From NCBI GenBank assembly GCA_021732605.1, contig JAKFUS010000039.1, forward strand, positions 1 through 52,803: a DNA stretch of 52,803 nucleotides, in the 5' to 3' direction. Origin of the DNA: Betaproteobacteria bacterium (lineage in GTDB: Bacteria > Pseudomonadota > Gammaproteobacteria > Burkholderiales > SG8-41). Positions 34,199 through 45,959 of the stretch are shown here, one piece after another. The stretch's first letter is position 1, and each line of letters opens with the position of its first letter. Made by a program: the position numbers and the translations under genes. The notes below the pieces were generated by a model. It made no database searches. It saw only the letters and a list, made by a program, of their open reading frames with translations, and was not told where the DNA came from.

Positions 34199-37108
34199 AT
34201 GACTGTGCGTTCCTCACCGCCAAAACTGGTCTCGCTGCCTGTCGTCACAGTGGCACCGCAGGTGCACGATGTGCCTGCACCTCCCGCAGTCGCCGGACAG
34301 ATCCGCGTGCGCGGGGCGCGCACGCACAACCTGAAAAACATCAGCCTCGATCTGCCACGCAACCGCCTGGTGGTGATTACCGGGCTGTCCGGCTCCGGCA
34401 AATCCTCGCTGGCCTTCGACACGTTGTATGCCGAAGGCCAGCGCCGTTACGTCGAATCGCTGTCGGCCTATGCGCGGCAATTCCTGCAGCTGATGGAAAA
34501 GCCCGACGTCGACCTGATCGAAGGTTTGTCGCCGGCGATCGCCATCGAACAGAAGGCGTCCAGCCACAATCCGCGTTCGACCGTCGGCACCGTCACCGAA
34601 ATCCACGATTACCTGCGCTTGCTCTATGCACGCATCGGAGAACCCCATTGTCCGGAACACGGCACGCTGCTCTCTGCGCAATCGGTCGAGCAGATGGTCA
34701 ACCATGTGTTGGCGCTGCCGGAAGACACGAAGTTGATGATCCTCGCGCCAGTGGTCAGCGACCGCAAGGGCGAGCAAACCAGCCTGATCGATGAACTGCG
34801 TGCGCAGGGTTTCGTCCGCGCGCGCATCGACGGCAAGATTCACGACATCGACGCGCTTCCTGCGCTGAAAAAGAACGCCAAGCACACCATCGACGTGGTA
34901 GTAGACCGCATCAAGGTACGCGCCGACATCCGCCAGCGGCTGGCTGAATCGTTTGAAACCGCGCTGCGCCACGGCAACGGCCGCGCCATCGCAGCGGACA
35001 TGGACAGCGGCCAGGAACTGGTGTTTTCAGCACGCCTCGCCTGTCCGGTCTGCGGCCAGGCTTCCCCCGAACTCGAGCCGCGCTTGTTCTCCTTCAACAA
35101 TCCGGCGGGCGCCTGCCCGCGTTGCGATGGTCTGGGCGCCATTACCTTTTTCGATCCGAAACGGATAGCCGCGTTTCCCGAAATGTCGCTGGCCTCCGGC
35201 GCCATCAAAGGCTGGGACCGCCGCAATCAGTTTTATTTTCAGATGCTGCAGGACCTGGCCAAGCACTATGGTTTCGATGTTGAAGCCCCTTTCGGTGAAC
35301 TGACCGAGGACGCGCGCGCTGCTGTGCTTAATGGCTCCGGCAAGACACAGATCAAATTCACCTATGCCGGTGAACGTGGCAAGTCGTACGTCAAGGAACA
35401 CGCTTTCGAAGGCGTGATTCCCAACCTTGAGCGCCGTCATCGCGAAACCGATTCGCCGGTGGTCAAGGAAGAACTATCGAAATACCTGAACACGCAAACC
35501 TGCCCGGATTGCGCAGGCACACGGCTGCGAGCCGAAGCGCGTCATGTGCTGGTCGCGGGCCAGCCCATCTATGCCCTCTCGGCGCTGCAGCTCGGCAACG
35601 CGATGCGTTTTTTCGAGGAGCTGGCGTTGACCGGCGCGAAACAAGCCATTGCCGACAAAATCGCCGGCGAGATCCGCAACCGACTGCGTTTCCTGGTCGA
35701 TGTCGGCCTCGATTACCTGTCGCTGGACCGTTCAGCGGACACCTTGTCCGGTGGCGAGTCCCAGCGCATCCGCCTCGCCAGCCAGATCGGCTCCGGACTG
35801 ACCGGGGTGATGTACGTACTCGACGAACCCTCGATCGGCCTGCATCAACGCGACAACACCCGGCTGCTCGGCATGCTGAAACGCCTGCGCGACATCGGCA
35901 ATTCGGTGATCGTCGTCGAACATGATCAGGACGCCATCATGAGCGCGGACCATGTGATCGACATGGGGCTGGGCGCAGGAGAACACGGCGGCCATGTCAT
36001 CGCGCAAGGCACCCCCGCCGAGATCGTCGTGCACAACGAATCACTGACCGGCCAGTACCTGTCGGGACGCCGCCGCATCGACGTGCCGGCCCTGCGCCAT
36101 AAGGTCAATCCGAAACGGCGGCTGGTCATCAGCGGTGCCACCGGCAACAACCTGAAGGATGTCACCGTCGGCATCCCAGTCGGGCTGTTCACCTGCGTCA
36201 CCGGGGTTTCGGGTTCAGGTAAATCAACGCTGGTCAATGACACCCTGTATCAGTCTGCGGCACGCGACCTCTACGGCAGCAATGTCGAGCCGGCGTCCTG
36301 CACCGGCATCGAAGGCATGGAGTTTTTCGACAAGGTGGTGAATGTCGATCAGAGCCCCATCGGCCGCACGCCGCGCTCCAATCCGGCGACCTACACGGGA
36401 CTGTTCACCCCCATCCGCGAACTGTTCGCGGGAGTGCCGGAAGCGCGCGCGCGCGGCTATGGCGCTGGACGGTTTTCCTTTAATGTCAAAGGTGGACGAT
36501 GCGAAGCCTGCCAGGGCGACGGCGTGCTGAAGGTTGAAATGCATTTCCTGCCAGACATCTACGTGTCCTGCGATACCTGCCACGGCAAGCGCTATAACCG
36601 CGAAACCCTGGACATCCGTTACAAGGGCCGCACGGTCAATGAAGTGCTGGCGATGACCGTGGAACAGGCGCTTGAATTTTTCAGCCCGGTGCCGTCAATC
36701 GCGCGCAAGCTGCAGACCATGATGGACGTCGGCCTCGGCTACATCACGCTCGGCCAGAGCGCGACCACGCTGTCCGGCGGCGAGGCACAGCGCGTCAAGC
36801 TCGCACTGGAACTGTCGAAACGCGATACCGGACGCACGCTGTACATTCTCGATGAACCGACCACCGGGCTGCATTTCCATGACATCGACCTGCTGCTGCA
36901 TGTGCTGCACCGGCTGCGCGACCACGGCAATACCATCGTCGTCATCGAACACAATCTCGACGTGATCAAGACAGCCGACTGGGTCATCGACCTCGGACCC
37001 GAGGGCGGCGACGGCGGCGGCCTGATCCTCGCCGAAGGTCCGCCGGAAACCATCGCGGGACATACCGCCAGCCACACCGGCGCACACCTGAAAACCGTGT
37101 TGTCATGA
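34199..37108 (+). CDS. uvrA: Excinuclease ABC subunit A
   Basis: A 969-residue UvrA, the damage-sensing ATPase of nucleotide excision repair, which loads UvrB. Two ABC modules have Walker [10 protein letters not shown] and GVSGSGKST and signatures LSGGESQRI and LSGGEAQRV. Zinc-binding pairs are visible at CPVC...CPRC and CEAC...CDTC. The ATG at 34199 gives an N-terminal extension of about 35 Pro/Val-rich residues before [14 protein letters not shown], where E. coli UvrA begins almost at once. The TGA overlaps the glycerate kinase ATG. Confidence 0.97.
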   Translation: MTVRSSPPKLVSLPVVTVAPQVHDVPAPPAVAGQIRVRGARTHNLKNISLDLPRNRLVVITGLSGSGKSSLAFDTLYAEGQRRYVESLSAYARQFLQLMEKPDVDLIEGLSPAIAIEQKASSHNPRSTVGTVTEIHDYLRLLYARIGEPHCPEHGTLLSAQSVEQMVNHVLALPEDTKLMILAPVVSDRKGEQTSLIDELRAQGFVRARIDGKIHDIDALPALKKNAKHTIDVVVDRIKVRADIRQRLAESFETALRHGNGRAIAADMDSGQELVFSARLACPVCGQASPELEPRLFSFNNPAGACPRCDGLGAITFFDPKRIAAFPEMSLASGAIKGWDRRNQFYFQMLQDLAKHYGFDVEAPFGELTEDARAAVLNGSGKTQIKFTYAGERGKSYVKEHAFEGVIPNLERRHRETDSPVVKEELSKYLNTQTCPDCAGTRLRAEARHVLVAGQPIYALSALQLGNAMRFFEELALTGAKQAIADKIAGEIRNRLRFLVDVGLDYLSLDRSADTLSGGESQRIRLASQIGSGLTGVMYVLDEPSIGLHQRDNTRLLGMLKRLRDIGNSVIVVEHDQDAIMSADHVIDMGLGAGEHGGHVIAQGTPAEIVVHNESLTGQYLSGRRRIDVPALRHKVNPKRRLVISGATGNNLKDVTVGIPVGLFTCVTGVSGSGKSTLVNDTLYQSAARDLYGSNVEPASCTGIEGMEFFDKVVNVDQSPIGRTPRSNPATYTGLFTPIRELFAGVPEARARGYGAGRFSFNVKGGRCEACQGDGVLKVEMHFLPDIYVSCDTCHGKRYNRETLDIRYKGRTVNEVLAMTVEQALEFFSPVPSIARKLQTMMDVGLGYITLGQSATTLSGGEAQRVKLALELSKRDTGRTLYILDEPTTGLHFHDIDLLLHVLHRLRDHGNTIVVIEHNLDVIKTADWVIDLGPEGGDGGGLILAEGPPETIAGHTASHTGAHLKTVLS

Positions 37109-38385
37109 TCTCGGAACGTGCGCGCGAAATGCTGGGCGAGAGTTTTGCTGCAGCTCTCGCCGCCGCAGATCCGCTGCATATCGTACCCAATCACCTGCCC
37201 GCACCGCCCAAAGGCCGCACGCTGGTCGTTGGCGCCGGCAAAGCCGCCGCCGCAATGGCACTGGCCGTTGAGCAACACTGGCCCGCTGCAGCGCCACTCG
37301 ACGGCCTGGTCATCACGCGTTATCAGCACGGCCTGCTGACCAACCGCATCTCGGTGATCGAGGCCGGACACCCGGTGCCCGACGCGGCAGGTGAACAGGC
37401 CGCTGCGGAAATCCTGAAAAAGGTCAAAACGCTAACCGCGCAGGATTTGCTTCTGGTACTGGTCTCCGGTGGCGGCTCGAGTCTGCTGTCACTGCCGGCC
37501 GAGGGCGTCACCATGGCCGACCTGAAGCAGGTCACGAAGCAGTTATTGCTTTCCGGCGCACCGATCCAGGCCATGAACACCGTGCGCAAACACCTGTCGT
37601 TGATCCAGGGCGGCCGGTTGGCCGCAGCTTCACGCGCCCCGGTGCTGGCATTAGTGGTATCTGACGTCACCGGTGATGACCCGACGCACATCGCTTCCGG
37701 TCCCTGCGCGCCGGATCCGACTACCTACCAGGATGCGATCGACGTCCTCGAACAACATGCTGTGCAGGCACCGGCCGCCATCGCCGACCATCTCGCACGC
37801 GGCGCGCGGGGCGAAATCGCCGAAACGCCCAAACCCGGCGACCGCGTATTTGCAAAAACTGAAAACCGCGTCATCGCGACTGCACAGCAATCACTCCAGG
37901 CCGCCGCGGATTATTTCCGCGGCCAGGGCATCACGCCGGCGATCCTCGGCGACTCGGTGACTGGTGAAGCGCGTGAAGTCGCCAAGGTCTACGGCGCACT
38001 GGCCCGCGAAATCCGCCAGCACGGCGCGCCATGGTCAGCGCCGGTGGCGCTGATTTCGGGTGGCGAATGTACGGTCACCGTACGCGGACAGGGCCGTGGC
38101 GGCCGCTGTGCGGAATTCCTGCTGTCACTGGCGATTGATCTCAATGGCGCAGCGGGCATCCATGCGCTGGCCTGCGATACCGACGGCATTGACGGCTCTG
38201 AAGACAATGCCGGCGCCGTGCTGACGCCGGATACCTTGCAGCGCGCAGCAGGCAAAAAGCTTCATGCCGCGAATCTGCTGGCGCAGAACGACGCCTACCG
38301 TTTTTTTGAAACGACCGGCGACCTTGTGGTTACCGGTCCGACACGCACCAACGTTAATGATTACCGCGTAATACTGATCAGTTAG
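37105..38385 (+). CDS. Glycerate 2-kinase (DUF4147/MOFRL type)
   Basis: A 426-residue kinase of the TtuD/GckA group. The N-terminal domain (DUF4147) has [12 protein letters not shown] (41-52) and [13 protein letters not shown]; the C-terminal MOFRL domain has GRGGRCAEF and the ending [12 protein letters not shown]. It makes 2-phosphoglycerate from D-glycerate in the glyoxylate, tartrate or tartronate routes. The ATG overlaps the uvrA stop (ATGA), so it is translated with uvrA although the functions are unrelated. A terminator follows after 100 bp. Confidence 0.92.
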   Translation: MISERAREMLGESFAAALAAADPLHIVPNHLPAPPKGRTLVVGAGKAAAAMALAVEQHWPAAAPLDGLVITRYQHGLLTNRISVIEAGHPVPDAAGEQAAAEILKKVKTLTAQDLLLVLVSGGGSSLLSLPAEGVTMADLKQVTKQLLLSGAPIQAMNTVRKHLSLIQGGRLAAASRAPVLALVVSDVTGDDPTHIASGPCAPDPTTYQDAIDVLEQHAVQAPAAIADHLARGARGEIAETPKPGDRVFAKTENRVIATAQQSLQAAADYFRGQGITPAILGDSVTGEAREVAKVYGALAREIRQHGAPWSAPVALISGGECTVTVRGQGRGGRCAEFLLSLAIDLNGAAGIHALACDTDGIDGSEDNAGAVLTPDTLQRAAGKKLHAANLLAQNDAYRFFETTGDLVVTGPTRTNVNDYRVILIS

Positions 38386-38408
38386 CAGTGATTCCGCTTT
38401 AGCCAGAG

Positions 38409-38476
38409 TGTAATCCACTGATAAAGTATAAGTATTTGATTTTATTGATGTTTTTTATAATTCATCTGGGATTACA
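38409..38476. repeat. AT-rich element (copy 2) framed by 8-bp inverted repeats
   Basis: TGTAATCC (38409-38416) and GGATTACA (38469-38476) enclose 52 bp of AT-rich DNA that includes TTGATTTTATTGATGTTTT (38436-38454), nearly identical to the element at 9165. It lies between the glycerate kinase stop and the terminator. Its role is unknown. Confidence 0.5.
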
Positions 38477-38481
38477 GCAAT

Positions 38482-38510
38482 AAAAAAGCCGGGCGAAACC
38501 CGGCTTTTTT
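38482..38510. terminator. Bidirectional terminator ending the ribosomal cluster and the uvrA operon
   Basis: Six A, GCCGGG (38488-38493), CGAAA loop, CCCGGC (38499-38504) and six T. It serves the plus-strand glycerate kinase transcript and the minus-strand rplQ transcript. Confidence 0.93.
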
Positions 38511-38531
38511 ATTGCTTGCGCGAGGCGCGGA

Positions 38532-38927
38532 TCAGGCTGTAACCGGCTTGGCTTCGCTCTCCGCCACTTCCGGACGATCCATCAATTCGACATAGGCCAT
38601 CGGCGCATTGTCGCCCTTGCGGAAACCGAACTTCAGGATGCGCAGGTAACCGCCGTTACGCTTGGCAAAACGCGGGCCCAGCAGTTCGAACAGCTTGACC
38701 ACATTTTCGCGGTCGCGCAGGCGATCGAAGGCCAGACGGCGATTCGCCAGCGTGGGTTTCTTGCCCAGAGTGATGATCGGCTCCACGACCCGCCGCAATT
38801 CCTTGGCTTTGGGCAACGTGGTTTTGATTGCTTCATGTCGCAACAGCGAGTTGGCCATGTTGCGCAGCATCGCCAGGCGATGGCTGCTGGTGCGATTGAG
38901 TTTTCGTAAACCGTGACGATGACGCAT
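38532..38927 (-). CDS. rplQ: 50S ribosomal protein L17
   Basis: A 131-residue L17 with the typical start [17 protein letters not shown] and the helix [27 protein letters not shown] core (residues about 24-47). It is the last gene of the alpha operon, 9 bp after rpoA and 22 bp before the terminator. The Glu/Ala-rich tail [13 protein letters not shown] is a little longer than in E. coli. Confidence 0.98.
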   Translation of the reverse strand: MRHRHGLRKLNRTSSHRLAMLRNMANSLLRHEAIKTTLPKAKELRRVVEPIITLGKKPTLANRRLAFDRLRDRENVVKLFELLGPRFAKRNGGYLRILKFGFRKGDNAPMAYVELMDRPEVAESEAKPVTA

Positions 38928-38936
38928 GATGCCCTC

Positions 38937-39914
38937 TTAAATCTTTTCCAGGCCGGCAGGCGGCCAGTTTTCCAGCTTCATACCCAGCGTCAGACCGCGG
39001 GATGCCAGCACTTCCTTGATTTCGTTCAAAGACTTCCGACCCAGATTCGGGGTCTTCAGCAACTCGGTCTCGGAACGCTGGATCAGGTCGCCGATGTAGT
39101 AGATGTTTTCGGCTTTCAGGCAGTTGGCCGAACGAACAGTCAGCTCCAGGTCATCCACCGGACGCAACAGCACCGGATCGATCTGGGTGGCTTTTTTCTC
39201 TTCGATCAGCGTCGGAGTGCCTTTGAGATCGGCAAAGACCGACAGCTGTTCAACCAGCACGCGTGCAGCGTAACGCACCGCTTCTTCAGGATCAATCGCA
39301 CCGTTGGTCTCGATGTCGATCACCAGTTTGTCGAGGTCGGTACGCTGTTCCACACGCGCCGACTCCACCGCGTAACTGACGCGGCGCACCGGACCGTAGG
39401 AAGCATCAAGCATCAAGCCGCCGACGCTGCGCGTGTCATCGACACCGCGACGCGTCACAGCAGCAACGTAACCGCGGCCTTTTTCGACCTTGATCTGGAC
39501 GTCAAGCTTGCCGCCGGCGGTCAGATGGGCAATCACGTGATCCGGGTTGACGATTTCAACGTCATGCATCGGCTCAATATCCGCGGCCGTGACCACGCCT
39601 TCGCCTGATTTTTTCAGGATCAGAATGGCTTCGTCGCGGTTATGCAGACGCAGCACGATACCTTTCAGGTTGAGCAGGATGTCGACCACATCTTCCTGCA
39701 CACCGTCGATCGTGGAATATTCGTGCAACACGCCGGCGATTTTGACTTCGGTCGCGGCGTAGCCGGGCATCGAGGACAACAGGGTACGACGCAGCGCATT
39801 GCCGAGCGTATGGCCGTAACCGCGCTCGAACGGCTCCATGGTGACCTTCGCATGGAACGGGGAGACACCCTGCACGTCGATGATCCGAGGCTTGAGGAAG
39901 GCGCTGCTGGACAT
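38937..39914 (-). CDS. rpoA: RNA polymerase alpha subunit
   Basis: A 325-residue alpha subunit. The N-terminal domain (1-235) has [20 protein letters not shown], needed for dimerisation and beta binding; the C-terminal domain (about 250-310) has the [14 protein letters not shown] and [14 protein letters not shown] segments that touch UP elements and activators. Standard place between rpsD and rplQ. Confidence 0.99.
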   Translation of the reverse strand: MSSSAFLKPRIIDVQGVSPFHAKVTMEPFERGYGHTLGNALRRTLLSSMPGYAATEVKIAGVLHEYSTIDGVQEDVVDILLNLKGIVLRLHNRDEAILILKKSGEGVVTAADIEPMHDVEIVNPDHVIAHLTAGGKLDVQIKVEKGRGYVAAVTRRGVDDTRSVGGLMLDASYGPVRRVSYAVESARVEQRTDLDKLVIDIETNGAIDPEEAVRYAARVLVEQLSVFADLKGTPTLIEEKKATQIDPVLLRPVDDLELTVRSANCLKAENIYYIGDLIQRSETELLKTPNLGRKSLNEIKEVLASRGLTLGMKLENWPPAGLEKI

Positions 39915-39935
39915 GGCTTGACTACCTCTCGGGGA

Positions 39936-40562
39936 TTATTTCGAGTACAGCTCGACGATGAGCGACTCGTTGATGGTGGAAGGCAATTCGGAGCGCTGCG
40001 GCCGTGCCTTGAAGGTGCCTTTCAGCGCCTTCGAGTCGACCTCTACCCACTCCGGAAACCCGCGTGATTCGGCTGCTTCGGCGGCGCCCTTGATGCGCAG
40101 CTGGGCCTTGGCCGCCTGCGCCACTTCGACGACGTCACCCGGGCGGCATTGATACGATGGAATGTTTACGCGTTTGCCATTGACCAGGATGCCGTTGTGG
40201 CGCACCACCTGGCGGGCTTCGGTGCGCGATGCGCCAAACCCCATCCGGTACGTCACCGTATCAAGACGGCTTTCCAGACCCTGCAGCAATGCTTCGCCGG
40301 TCACGCCCTTGCTCGCCACCGCTTCCTTGTAGGTTTTACGGAATTGACGCTCAAGGATGCCGTAGATACGACGTACCTTTTGCTTTGCACGGAGCTGCAC
40401 GCCATAACCAGACAGGCGGGTGCTTTTCTGACCGTGCTGACCCGGCGGATAGTTACGGCGCTCAATGGCGCACTTGTCGGTGAAGCACTTCTCCCCCTTG
40501 AGGAAGAGTTTTTCACCTTCGCGTCGGCATTGCCGACATTTTGCATCGAGATTCCTGGCCAC
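39936..40562 (-). CDS. rpsD: 30S ribosomal protein S4
   Basis: A 208-residue S4, a primary 16S rRNA binder and, in E. coli, the repressor of this operon. The N terminus has four Cys (9, 12, 26, 31), so it is the zinc-binding form. The S4 RNA-binding domain follows ([20 protein letters not shown] region). Confidence 0.98.
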   Translation of the reverse strand: MARNLDAKCRQCRREGEKLFLKGEKCFTDKCAIERRNYPPGQHGQKSTRLSGYGVQLRAKQKVRRIYGILERQFRKTYKEAVASKGVTGEALLQGLESRLDTVTYRMGFGASRTEARQVVRHNGILVNGKRVNIPSYQCRPGDVVEVAQAAKAQLRIKGAAEAAESRGFPEWVEVDSKALKGTFKARPQRSELPSTINESLIVELYSK

Positions 40563-40574
40563 TGTGGGATCTCC

Positions 40575-40964
40575 TTAGATTCGACGTTTCTTGGGCGGAC
40601 GGCAGCCGTTATGCGGCACGGGCGTCACGTCCGAGATACTGGTGATTTTAAAACCGACAGCGTTCAGCGCGCGCACCGCGGACTCACGGCCGGGCCCCGG
40701 TCCCTTAATCAGGACTTCGATGTTTTTCACACCGCATTCCTGTGCAAGGCGCCCGGCTTTTTCTGCAGCAATCTGTGCCGCAAATGGGGTCGATTTGCGC
40801 GAACCCTTGAAGCCGTTGCTGCCCGAAGTTGCCCAGGCCAGTGCGTTGCCCTGACGGTCAGTAATGGTGACGATGGTGTTGTTGAAGGACGCGTGCACGT
40901 GCGCCACGCCTTCCGCCACGTTTTTCTTGACCTTCTTGCGAACCCTGGTGCTTGCCTTAGCCAT
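40575..40964 (-). CDS. rpsK: 30S ribosomal protein S11
   Basis: A 129-residue S11 of the platform. [18 protein letters not shown] and the C-terminal [17 protein letters not shown] are diagnostic. It lies 12 bp before rpsD and 16 bp after rpsM. Confidence 0.98.
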   Translation of the reverse strand: MAKASTRVRKKVKKNVAEGVAHVHASFNNTIVTITDRQGNALAWATSGSNGFKGSRKSTPFAAQIAAEKAGRLAQECGVKNIEVLIKGPGPGRESAVRALNAVGFKITSISDVTPVPHNGCRPPKKRRI

Positions 40965-40980
40965 ATATAGTTACTCTCAA

Positions 40981-41358
40981 TTACGCAGCGGTCGGCCGCT
41001 GGATTTTTACCGCTGCCTTGCGCGGGCCCTTGCGCGTGCGCGCATTGGTGCGCGTACGCTGGCCACGCATCGGGAGCCCGGCGCGATGGCGCTTGCCGCG
41101 CCAAGTGCCGAGATCCATCAGCCGCTTGATGTTCATGGAAATCTCGCGGCGCAGATCGCCTTCGGTCGTGACTTTTGCCACCTGCTCGCGCAATTTGTCC
41201 ATGTCCGAGTCGGACAGGTCCTTCATCTTGGTCGCGGTATTGACCCCGGCCGCAGCGCAAATCGCACGAGCACGGCTGCGGCCTACGCCGAAGATTGCCG
41301 TCAGCGCGACTTCAGCGTGCTGATGATTTGGTATGTTGACACCACCTATGCGGGCCAT
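40981..41358 (-). CDS. rpsM: 30S ribosomal protein S13
   Basis: A 125-residue S13 of the subunit head, with [10 protein letters not shown] at the start, IFGVGRSRA and the basic tail [18 protein letters not shown]. The tail ends KIQRPTAA. First gene of the alpha part, after rpmJ with a 65-bp gap. Confidence 0.98.
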   Translation of the reverse strand: MARIGGVNIPNHQHAEVALTAIFGVGRSRARAICAAAGVNTATKMKDLSDSDMDKLREQVAKVTTEGDLRREISMNIKRLMDLGTWRGKRHRAGLPMRGQRTRTNARTRKGPRKAAVKIQRPTAA

Positions 41359-41423
41359 CTGTTACCCCACCAATGGAAAACTCAAAATTATAACTTTTGA
41401 CAGGTTCATATTCAACGAACCGG

Positions 41424-41540
41424 TCAACCCTGGCGCTGCTTGTGCCGCGGATCTTTCTTGCAGATCACGCGAACCACGCCGTTACGCTTCACGACCTTGC
41501 AGTCGCGACACATGCGTTTTACTGATGCCTGCACTTTCAT
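41424..41540 (-). CDS. rpmJ: 50S ribosomal protein L36
   Basis: A 38-residue protein starting [11 protein letters not shown]. Cys11, Cys14, Cys27 and His33 show the zinc-ribbon form. The gene is short but complete, with GAGGTATGAC upstream of the ATG, and stands between infA and rpsM as in most proteobacteria. Confidence 0.97.
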   Translation of the reverse strand: MKVQASVKRMCRDCKVVKRNGVVRVICKKDPRHKQRQG

Positions 41541-41563
41541 GTCATACCTCTTTCGCTTGCCGC

Positions 41564-41782
41564 CTATTTCGCCCGGAAAGTGATCCGCCCCTTGGTCAGA
41601 TCATAGGGCGTCAATTCCACCGTCACCTTATCCCCGGGCAGAATGCGAATGTAATGCATGCGCATTTTTCCCGAGATATGGCCCAACACAACATGACCAT
41701 TCTCCAACTTCACCCGAAACGTTGCATTGGGAAGATTTTCAACGACCTCCCCTTGCATCTCTATGGTGTCTTCTTTAGACAT
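41564..41782 (-). CDS. infA: Translation initiation factor IF-1
   Basis: A 72-residue OB-fold protein that covers the ribosomal A site during initiation. [24 protein letters not shown] start, [17 protein letters not shown] and ITFRAK are typical. Its ATG shares one base with the secY stop (TAATG), so it is coupled to secY. In E. coli infA is elsewhere; here it is between secY and rpmJ, as in many Betaproteobacteria. Confidence 0.98.
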   Translation of the reverse strand: MSKEDTIEMQGEVVENLPNATFRVKLENGHVVLGHISGKMRMHYIRILPGDKVTVELTPYDLTKGRITFRAK

Positions 41783-43101
41783 TACCGCGTCGGGAACACA
41801 CCGCCTTTGAAGTTCGCCTTCTTCAACAGACTTTCATACTGATGAGACATCACATAAGCCTGCACCTGAGCCATGAAATCCAGGGTTACCACCACAATGA
41901 TCAGCAGTGAAGTGCCGCCAAAATAAAACGGCACATTCTTCCAGACGATCAGCAGCTCGGGCACCAGGCAGACCAAGGTGACATACAGCGCACCTGCCAG
42001 GGTCAGGCGCATCGTGACCTTTTCAACGTAACGCGCAGTCTGGTCGCCGGGCCTTATCCCTGGTACGAACGCACCACTTTTCTTCAGGTTCTCTGCCGTC
42101 TCCTTCGGGTTGAACACCAGCGCCGTATAGAAGAAGCAGAAAAATATGATCGCAGCAGCATAAAACAGCGTGTAAACCGGTTGCCCCGGATGCAGCACCG
42201 CGGCAATATTTTTCAGCCAGATCATGCCTTCGTTTTCACCCAGCCAGCCGGCGATAGTGCCCGGAAACAGGATGATGCTCGATGCAAAAATCGGCGGAAT
42301 CACGCCCGACATGTTCAGCTTCAGCGGCAGATGCGACGACTGCCCGCCATAAACCTTACGTCCCACCTGTCGCTTGGCGTAATTCACCAGGATCTTGCGC
42401 TGGCCTTTTTCGACGAAACACACAAATGCCGTAACCGCGATCACCAGCGCAAAAATGAACAACACGAACGGGATCGAAAATGCTCCGGTCCTTGCCAATT
42501 CCAGCGTGCCAGCGACAGCCTGCGGGAACCCGGCTGCAATTCCGGCAAAAATCAGCAGCGAAATGCCGTTGCCGATACCGCGTTCGGTAATCTGCTCACC
42601 CAGCCACATCAGGAACATCGTGCCGCTCACCAGCGTGATCATCGCCGTCAACCGGAACATCAGTCCGGGATCAACCGCGACCTTTTGCTGCTCAAATGCA
42701 ATCGCAATCGCCAGGCCCTGCACAATGGCCAGCGCTGCGGTGCCATACCGCGTGTATTGCGTAATCTTGCGCCGTCCCGATTCACCCTCTTTTTTCAGGG
42801 CTTCCAGGGTCGGTGACACCACGGTCATCAACTGCATGATGATCGACGCCGAGATATACGGCATGATGCCCAGCGTAAAAATCGAGAAGCGCGACAGCGC
42901 ACCACCCGAGAACATGTTGAACATGTCCAGAATGCCGCCGCGCTGCGACTTGAACAGCTCGGCAAGCTGGAGCTGATCGATGCCGGGCACGGGAATATAC
43001 GACCCGATGCGGAACACGATCAGTGCACCCACGAGGAACAGCAGGCGACGCTTCAAATCACCAAACTTGCCCGAACCCGACAGTGCAGAGCCAACGGCCA
43101 A
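41782..43101 (-). CDS. secY: Protein translocase subunit SecY
   Basis: A 439-residue core of the Sec channel with ten membrane segments. The plug and the hydrophobic pore follow [10 protein letters not shown]; the loop [11 protein letters not shown] and the C-terminal [13 protein letters not shown] are typical. It lies 3 bp after rplO, the usual end of the spc operon. Confidence 0.98.
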   Translation of the reverse strand: MAVGSALSGSGKFGDLKRRLLFLVGALIVFRIGSYIPVPGIDQLQLAELFKSQRGGILDMFNMFSGGALSRFSIFTLGIMPYISASIIMQLMTVVSPTLEALKKEGESGRRKITQYTRYGTAALAIVQGLAIAIAFEQQKVAVDPGLMFRLTAMITLVSGTMFLMWLGEQITERGIGNGISLLIFAGIAAGFPQAVAGTLELARTGAFSIPFVLFIFALVIAVTAFVCFVEKGQRKILVNYAKRQVGRKVYGGQSSHLPLKLNMSGVIPPIFASSIILFPGTIAGWLGENEGMIWLKNIAAVLHPGQPVYTLFYAAAIIFFCFFYTALVFNPKETAENLKKSGAFVPGIRPGDQTARYVEKVTMRLTLAGALYVTLVCLVPELLIVWKNVPFYFGGTSLLIIVVVTLDFMAQVQAYVMSHQYESLLKKANFKGGVFPTR

Positions 43102-43104
43102 CGC

Positions 43105-43563
43105 TTAGCTCCCGGCCTTTTCGGCAGCAGGCTGATCGACACTTCCACCCGCCTTTTCAATGGCTGCGCGTGCGCCTTTGCTGGCCAGCACGCCCTTGAG
43201 TTCAATTTTGCGCTTCAGTTCACCGGCCAGGATTACCTTGGCGCGAATCGCCAACAGGGGAACTGCACCGGCTTTTTTTAGTACTGCGAGGTCGATGGTA
43301 TCAACCTTAAGTTTTTGCAAGGTGTCCAGCCGCACTTCAGCCGTGTCCCCCGCCGACAGAGAATGAAAACCGCGCTTCGGGAGACGGCGATGAAGCGGCA
43401 TCTGGCCACCCTCAAAACCGACTTTATGAAAGCCGCCTGCGCGCGCCTTTTGGCCCTTGTGGCCACGCCCGGCTGTTTTGCCCCAGCCGCAACCGATACC
43501 ACGGCCAACGCGCTTTTTGTTGCGCTTGGATCCGGCTGCCGGCTTGATCTTGTTCAGTTCCAT
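43105..43563 (-). CDS. rplO: 50S ribosomal protein L15
   Basis: A 152-residue L15 with the Gly/Lys-rich N terminus ([20 protein letters not shown]) that threads into 23S rRNA. It abuts rpmD with no gap. The last 12 residues ([12 protein letters not shown]) are a small extension. Confidence 0.98.
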   Translation of the reverse strand: MELNKIKPAAGSKRNKKRVGRGIGCGWGKTAGRGHKGQKARAGGFHKVGFEGGQMPLHRRLPKRGFHSLSAGDTAEVRLDTLQKLKVDTIDLAVLKKAGAVPLLAIRAKVILAGELKRKIELKGVLASKGARAAIEKAGGSVDQPAAEKAGS

Positions 43564-43767
43564 TTAACCCTCGCAGCGAACGAGATAAGACACTTTGTTA
43601 ATCATTCCACGAATTGCCGGGCTGTCCGCAAGTTCGACCGTGTGGTTAATACGCCGCAATCCGAGGCCGCGCACCGATGCCCGGTGTTCGGGGCGGGTGC
43701 CAATCAGGCTGCGCAACAGCGTAACTTTGATGGTTTTGCCCTGTGTTTTAGTTTGCGTCTTGGCCAT
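43564..43767 (-). CDS. rpmD: 50S ribosomal protein L30
   Basis: A 67-residue L30. [23 protein letters not shown] and [10 protein letters not shown] mark the family. The first ~10 residues ([10 protein letters not shown]) extend beyond the E. coli form. It stands between rpsE and rplO. Confidence 0.97.
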   Translation of the reverse strand: MAKTQTKTQGKTIKVTLLRSLIGTRPEHRASVRGLGLRRINHTVELADSPAIRGMINKVSYLVRCEG

Positions 43768-43770
43768 GGC

Positions 43771-44298
43771 TTATCCCTGAATTTCCTCGATCGATTTGCC
43801 ACGCTTGGCGGCAATTTCAGCGGGCGTATTCATCGCGGTCAGGCCGTTGATGGTTGCACGCACGATGTTGTAGGGATTGGTCGATCCGATGCACTTGGCC
43901 AGGATATTGGCAACGCCCATCACTTCCAGCACTGCCCGCACCGGACCGCCGGCAATGATTCCCGTGCCTTCCGAGGCCGGCTGCATGTAAACCCTGGAGG
44001 CGCCATGGCGTCCCATGACGGCATGCTGCAGCGTGCCGTTTTTCAGCTGCACTTTGACCATTTTGTGGCGAGCCTCTTCCATCGCTTTTTGCACAGCGAC
44101 CGGAACCTCGCGCGCCTTGCCTTTGCCCATGCCGATGCTGCCATCGCCATCACCAACGACCGTCAGTGCCGCAAAACCCATCACGCGACCGCCTTTGACA
44201 ACCTTGGTAACACGGTTGATGGCCACCATCTTTTCGCGCAAACCGTCGCTACGTTCTTCGCCGCCGGTTTGCATCTTCCCTGCCTGCATTTTTGCCAT
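43771..44298 (-). CDS. rpsE: 30S ribosomal protein S5
   Basis: A 175-residue S5 with the double-stranded-RNA-binding N-terminal fold ([17 protein letters not shown]) and the C-terminal domain ([13 protein letters not shown]). It acts in decoding fidelity and mRNA unwinding. 11 bp after rplR. Confidence 0.98.
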   Translation of the reverse strand: MAKMQAGKMQTGGEERSDGLREKMVAINRVTKVVKGGRVMGFAALTVVGDGDGSIGMGKGKAREVPVAVQKAMEEARHKMVKVQLKNGTLQHAVMGRHGASRVYMQPASEGTGIIAGGPVRAVLEVMGVANILAKCIGSTNPYNIVRATINGLTAMNTPAEIAAKRGKSIEEIQG

Positions 44299-44309
44299 GA
44301 ACTGCTCCG

Positions 44310-44666
44310 TCAGAACTTAAGTCCGGCTTCACGCGCAGCTTCCGCCAGCGCCTTCACCCGACCGTGATATTTGTAACCGGAGCGGTCAAATGCAACCTTC
44401 TCCACGCCGGCTTGTTTTGCCCGTTCCGCGATGCGTTTGCCAATTGCAGCGGCAGCCGCAGAGCTTCCGCCTTTGGGCACGGCAGCGCGCATTTCCTTTT
44501 CGGAAGATGATGCACTGGCCAACACCTTGGAGCCGCTGGCATCAAAAACCTGCGCATAGATGTGCCCGTTGGAACGATACACAGTAAGCCGCACCGCTTT
44601 GAGTTCAGCAATTTTGGCCCGGGTGCTGCGTGCACGCCGGAGACGCTCTGTTTTTTTCTCAAACAT
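44310..44666 (-). CDS. rplR: 50S ribosomal protein L18
   Basis: A 118-residue 5S rRNA-binding protein. [37 protein letters not shown] and [17 protein letters not shown] are typical. It lies 11 bp after rplF. Confidence 0.98.
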   Translation of the reverse strand: MFEKKTERLRRARSTRAKIAELKAVRLTVYRSNGHIYAQVFDASGSKVLASASSSEKEMRAAVPKGGSSAAAAAIGKRIAERAKQAGVEKVAFDRSGYKYHGRVKALAEAAREAGLKF

Positions 44667-44677
44667 GATCTGTCCGC

Positions 44678-45211
44678 CTACTTCTTCTTCGTTTCTTTGA
44701 GCACAATGCGCTCGTCGGCATAACGCACACCCTTGCCCTTGTAGGGCTCCGGTGGCCGGTAATTCCGAACGTCAGCAGCGACCTGGCCAACCTGTTGCTT
44801 GTCTGCGCCCTTGATGATGATTTCGGTCTGCGTCGGGGTTTCCGCCTTAACGCCTTGCGGAAGCTGATGCACCACCGGGTGCGAGAAACCCAATGTCAGG
44901 TTAATCTTGTCACCCTGTGCCTGTGCGCGGTAACCCACGCCCACCAAAGTCAGTTTTCTCTCAAACCCACGGCTGACGCCGTGAACCATATTGGCAATCA
45001 GCGCGCGCGTCGTACCACTGATGGCATTGGCTTGGCGCGAATTGTCGTTGACCTTGATTTCAAGCCGATTTTCGATCTTTTCCACTTTCACGTTCGGCGT
45101 AAGCTGCTGCGCCAGCGTACCAAGGGGGCCTTTGACCGAAATCCGGTCAGCACCGATCGTTACTTCCACTTTTTCCGGCAATTCAACCGGACTTTTTCCG
45201 ACTCTGGACAT
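44678..45211 (-). CDS. rplF: 50S ribosomal protein L6
   Basis: A 177-residue L6 with the start [12 protein letters not shown], two similar folds and the C-terminal [14 protein letters not shown] that contacts the sarcin-ricin region. 13 bp after rpsH. Confidence 0.98.
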   Translation of the reverse strand: MSRVGKSPVELPEKVEVTIGADRISVKGPLGTLAQQLTPNVKVEKIENRLEIKVNDNSRQANAISGTTRALIANMVHGVSRGFERKLTLVGVGYRAQAQGDKINLTLGFSHPVVHQLPQGVKAETPTQTEIIIKGADKQQVGQVAADVRNYRPPEPYKGKGVRYADERIVLKETKKK

Positions 45212-45224
45212 GGCTCGCTCTCCG

Positions 45225-45620
45225 TTACGCCACGATGCAGAGAACTTCCCCGCCGATGCCCATGCCCCGAGCCTTGCGATCGGTCATCACACCCCTGGAG
45301 GTGGAAACGATGGCAACACCGAGGCCGTTCATCACGCGCGGAATGTCACGGCTGGGTTTGTAAATACGCAAGCCGGGACGGCTTACACGTTCTATTTTTT
45401 CAATTACCGGCGAGCCGGCATAGTACTTGAGGCTGACCTCGAGCTCGGGCTTGGACGATTCGCCACGCACCGCAAAATCATCGATGTAGCCCTCATCCTT
45501 CAGCACCTTGGCAATTGCCACCTTGAGCTTGCTCGAAGGCATCGACACCGACTCCTTTTCCGCCTGCTGTGCATTGCGGATACGGGTCAGCATGTCGGAA
45601 ACTGGATCATTCATGCTCAT
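45225..45620 (-). CDS. rpsH: 30S ribosomal protein S8
   Basis: A 131-residue S8, the length of the family, when started at the ATG at 45620 ([18 protein letters not shown]), which has AGGAGA upstream. A longer frame to 45650 overlaps rpsN and is unlikely. S8 binds the centre of 16S rRNA and in E. coli represses the spc operon at rplE. Confidence 0.97.
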   Translation of the reverse strand: MSMNDPVSDMLTRIRNAQQAEKESVSMPSSKLKVAIAKVLKDEGYIDDFAVRGESSKPELEVSLKYYAGSPVIEKIERVSRPGLRIYKPSRDIPRVMNGLGVAIVSTSRGVMTDRKARGMGIGGEVLCIVA

Positions 45621-45643
45621 GCAAAATTCTCCTGCGGCCTGTC

Positions 45644-45949
45644 TTACCAACTAGCCTTGATTACGCCCGGGATTTCTCCGCGCATTGCAATCTCGCGCAG
45701 TTTCCCCCGAGCCAGCCCAAACTTGCGATATACGCCACGCGGGCGACCGGTCAGTGCGCAACGATTGCGCAACCGCACGGGACTCGCGTTCCGCGGCAAC
45801 TTCTTCAGCTTCAGGCGCGCCTCATAACGATCTTCCGGAGCCAACTTCTGATCGTCGATGAGAGCCTGTAACTCCGCACGCTTGGCCGCAAATTTCTTTA
45901 CGGTTATACGGCGTTTTTTGTCGCGGTTTATCAGTGCAAGCTTGGACAT
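45644..45949 (-). CDS. rpsN: 30S ribosomal protein S14
   Basis: A 101-residue S14 of the long, zinc-free type (no CxxC pairs). [18 protein letters not shown] and the end IPGVIKASW are diagnostic. It lies between rplE and rpsH. Confidence 0.98.
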   Translation of the reverse strand: MSKLALINRDKKRRITVKKFAAKRAELQALIDDQKLAPEDRYEARLKLKKLPRNASPVRLRNRCALTGRPRGVYRKFGLARGKLREIAMRGEIPGVIKASW

Positions 45950-45959
45950 ACGGTTTTCC

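Noticed and set aside
43315..44367. 350-codon plus-strand frame in the ribosomal cluster
   Set aside because: It runs opposite rplO, rpmD, rpsE and rplR, all of which are certain genes.
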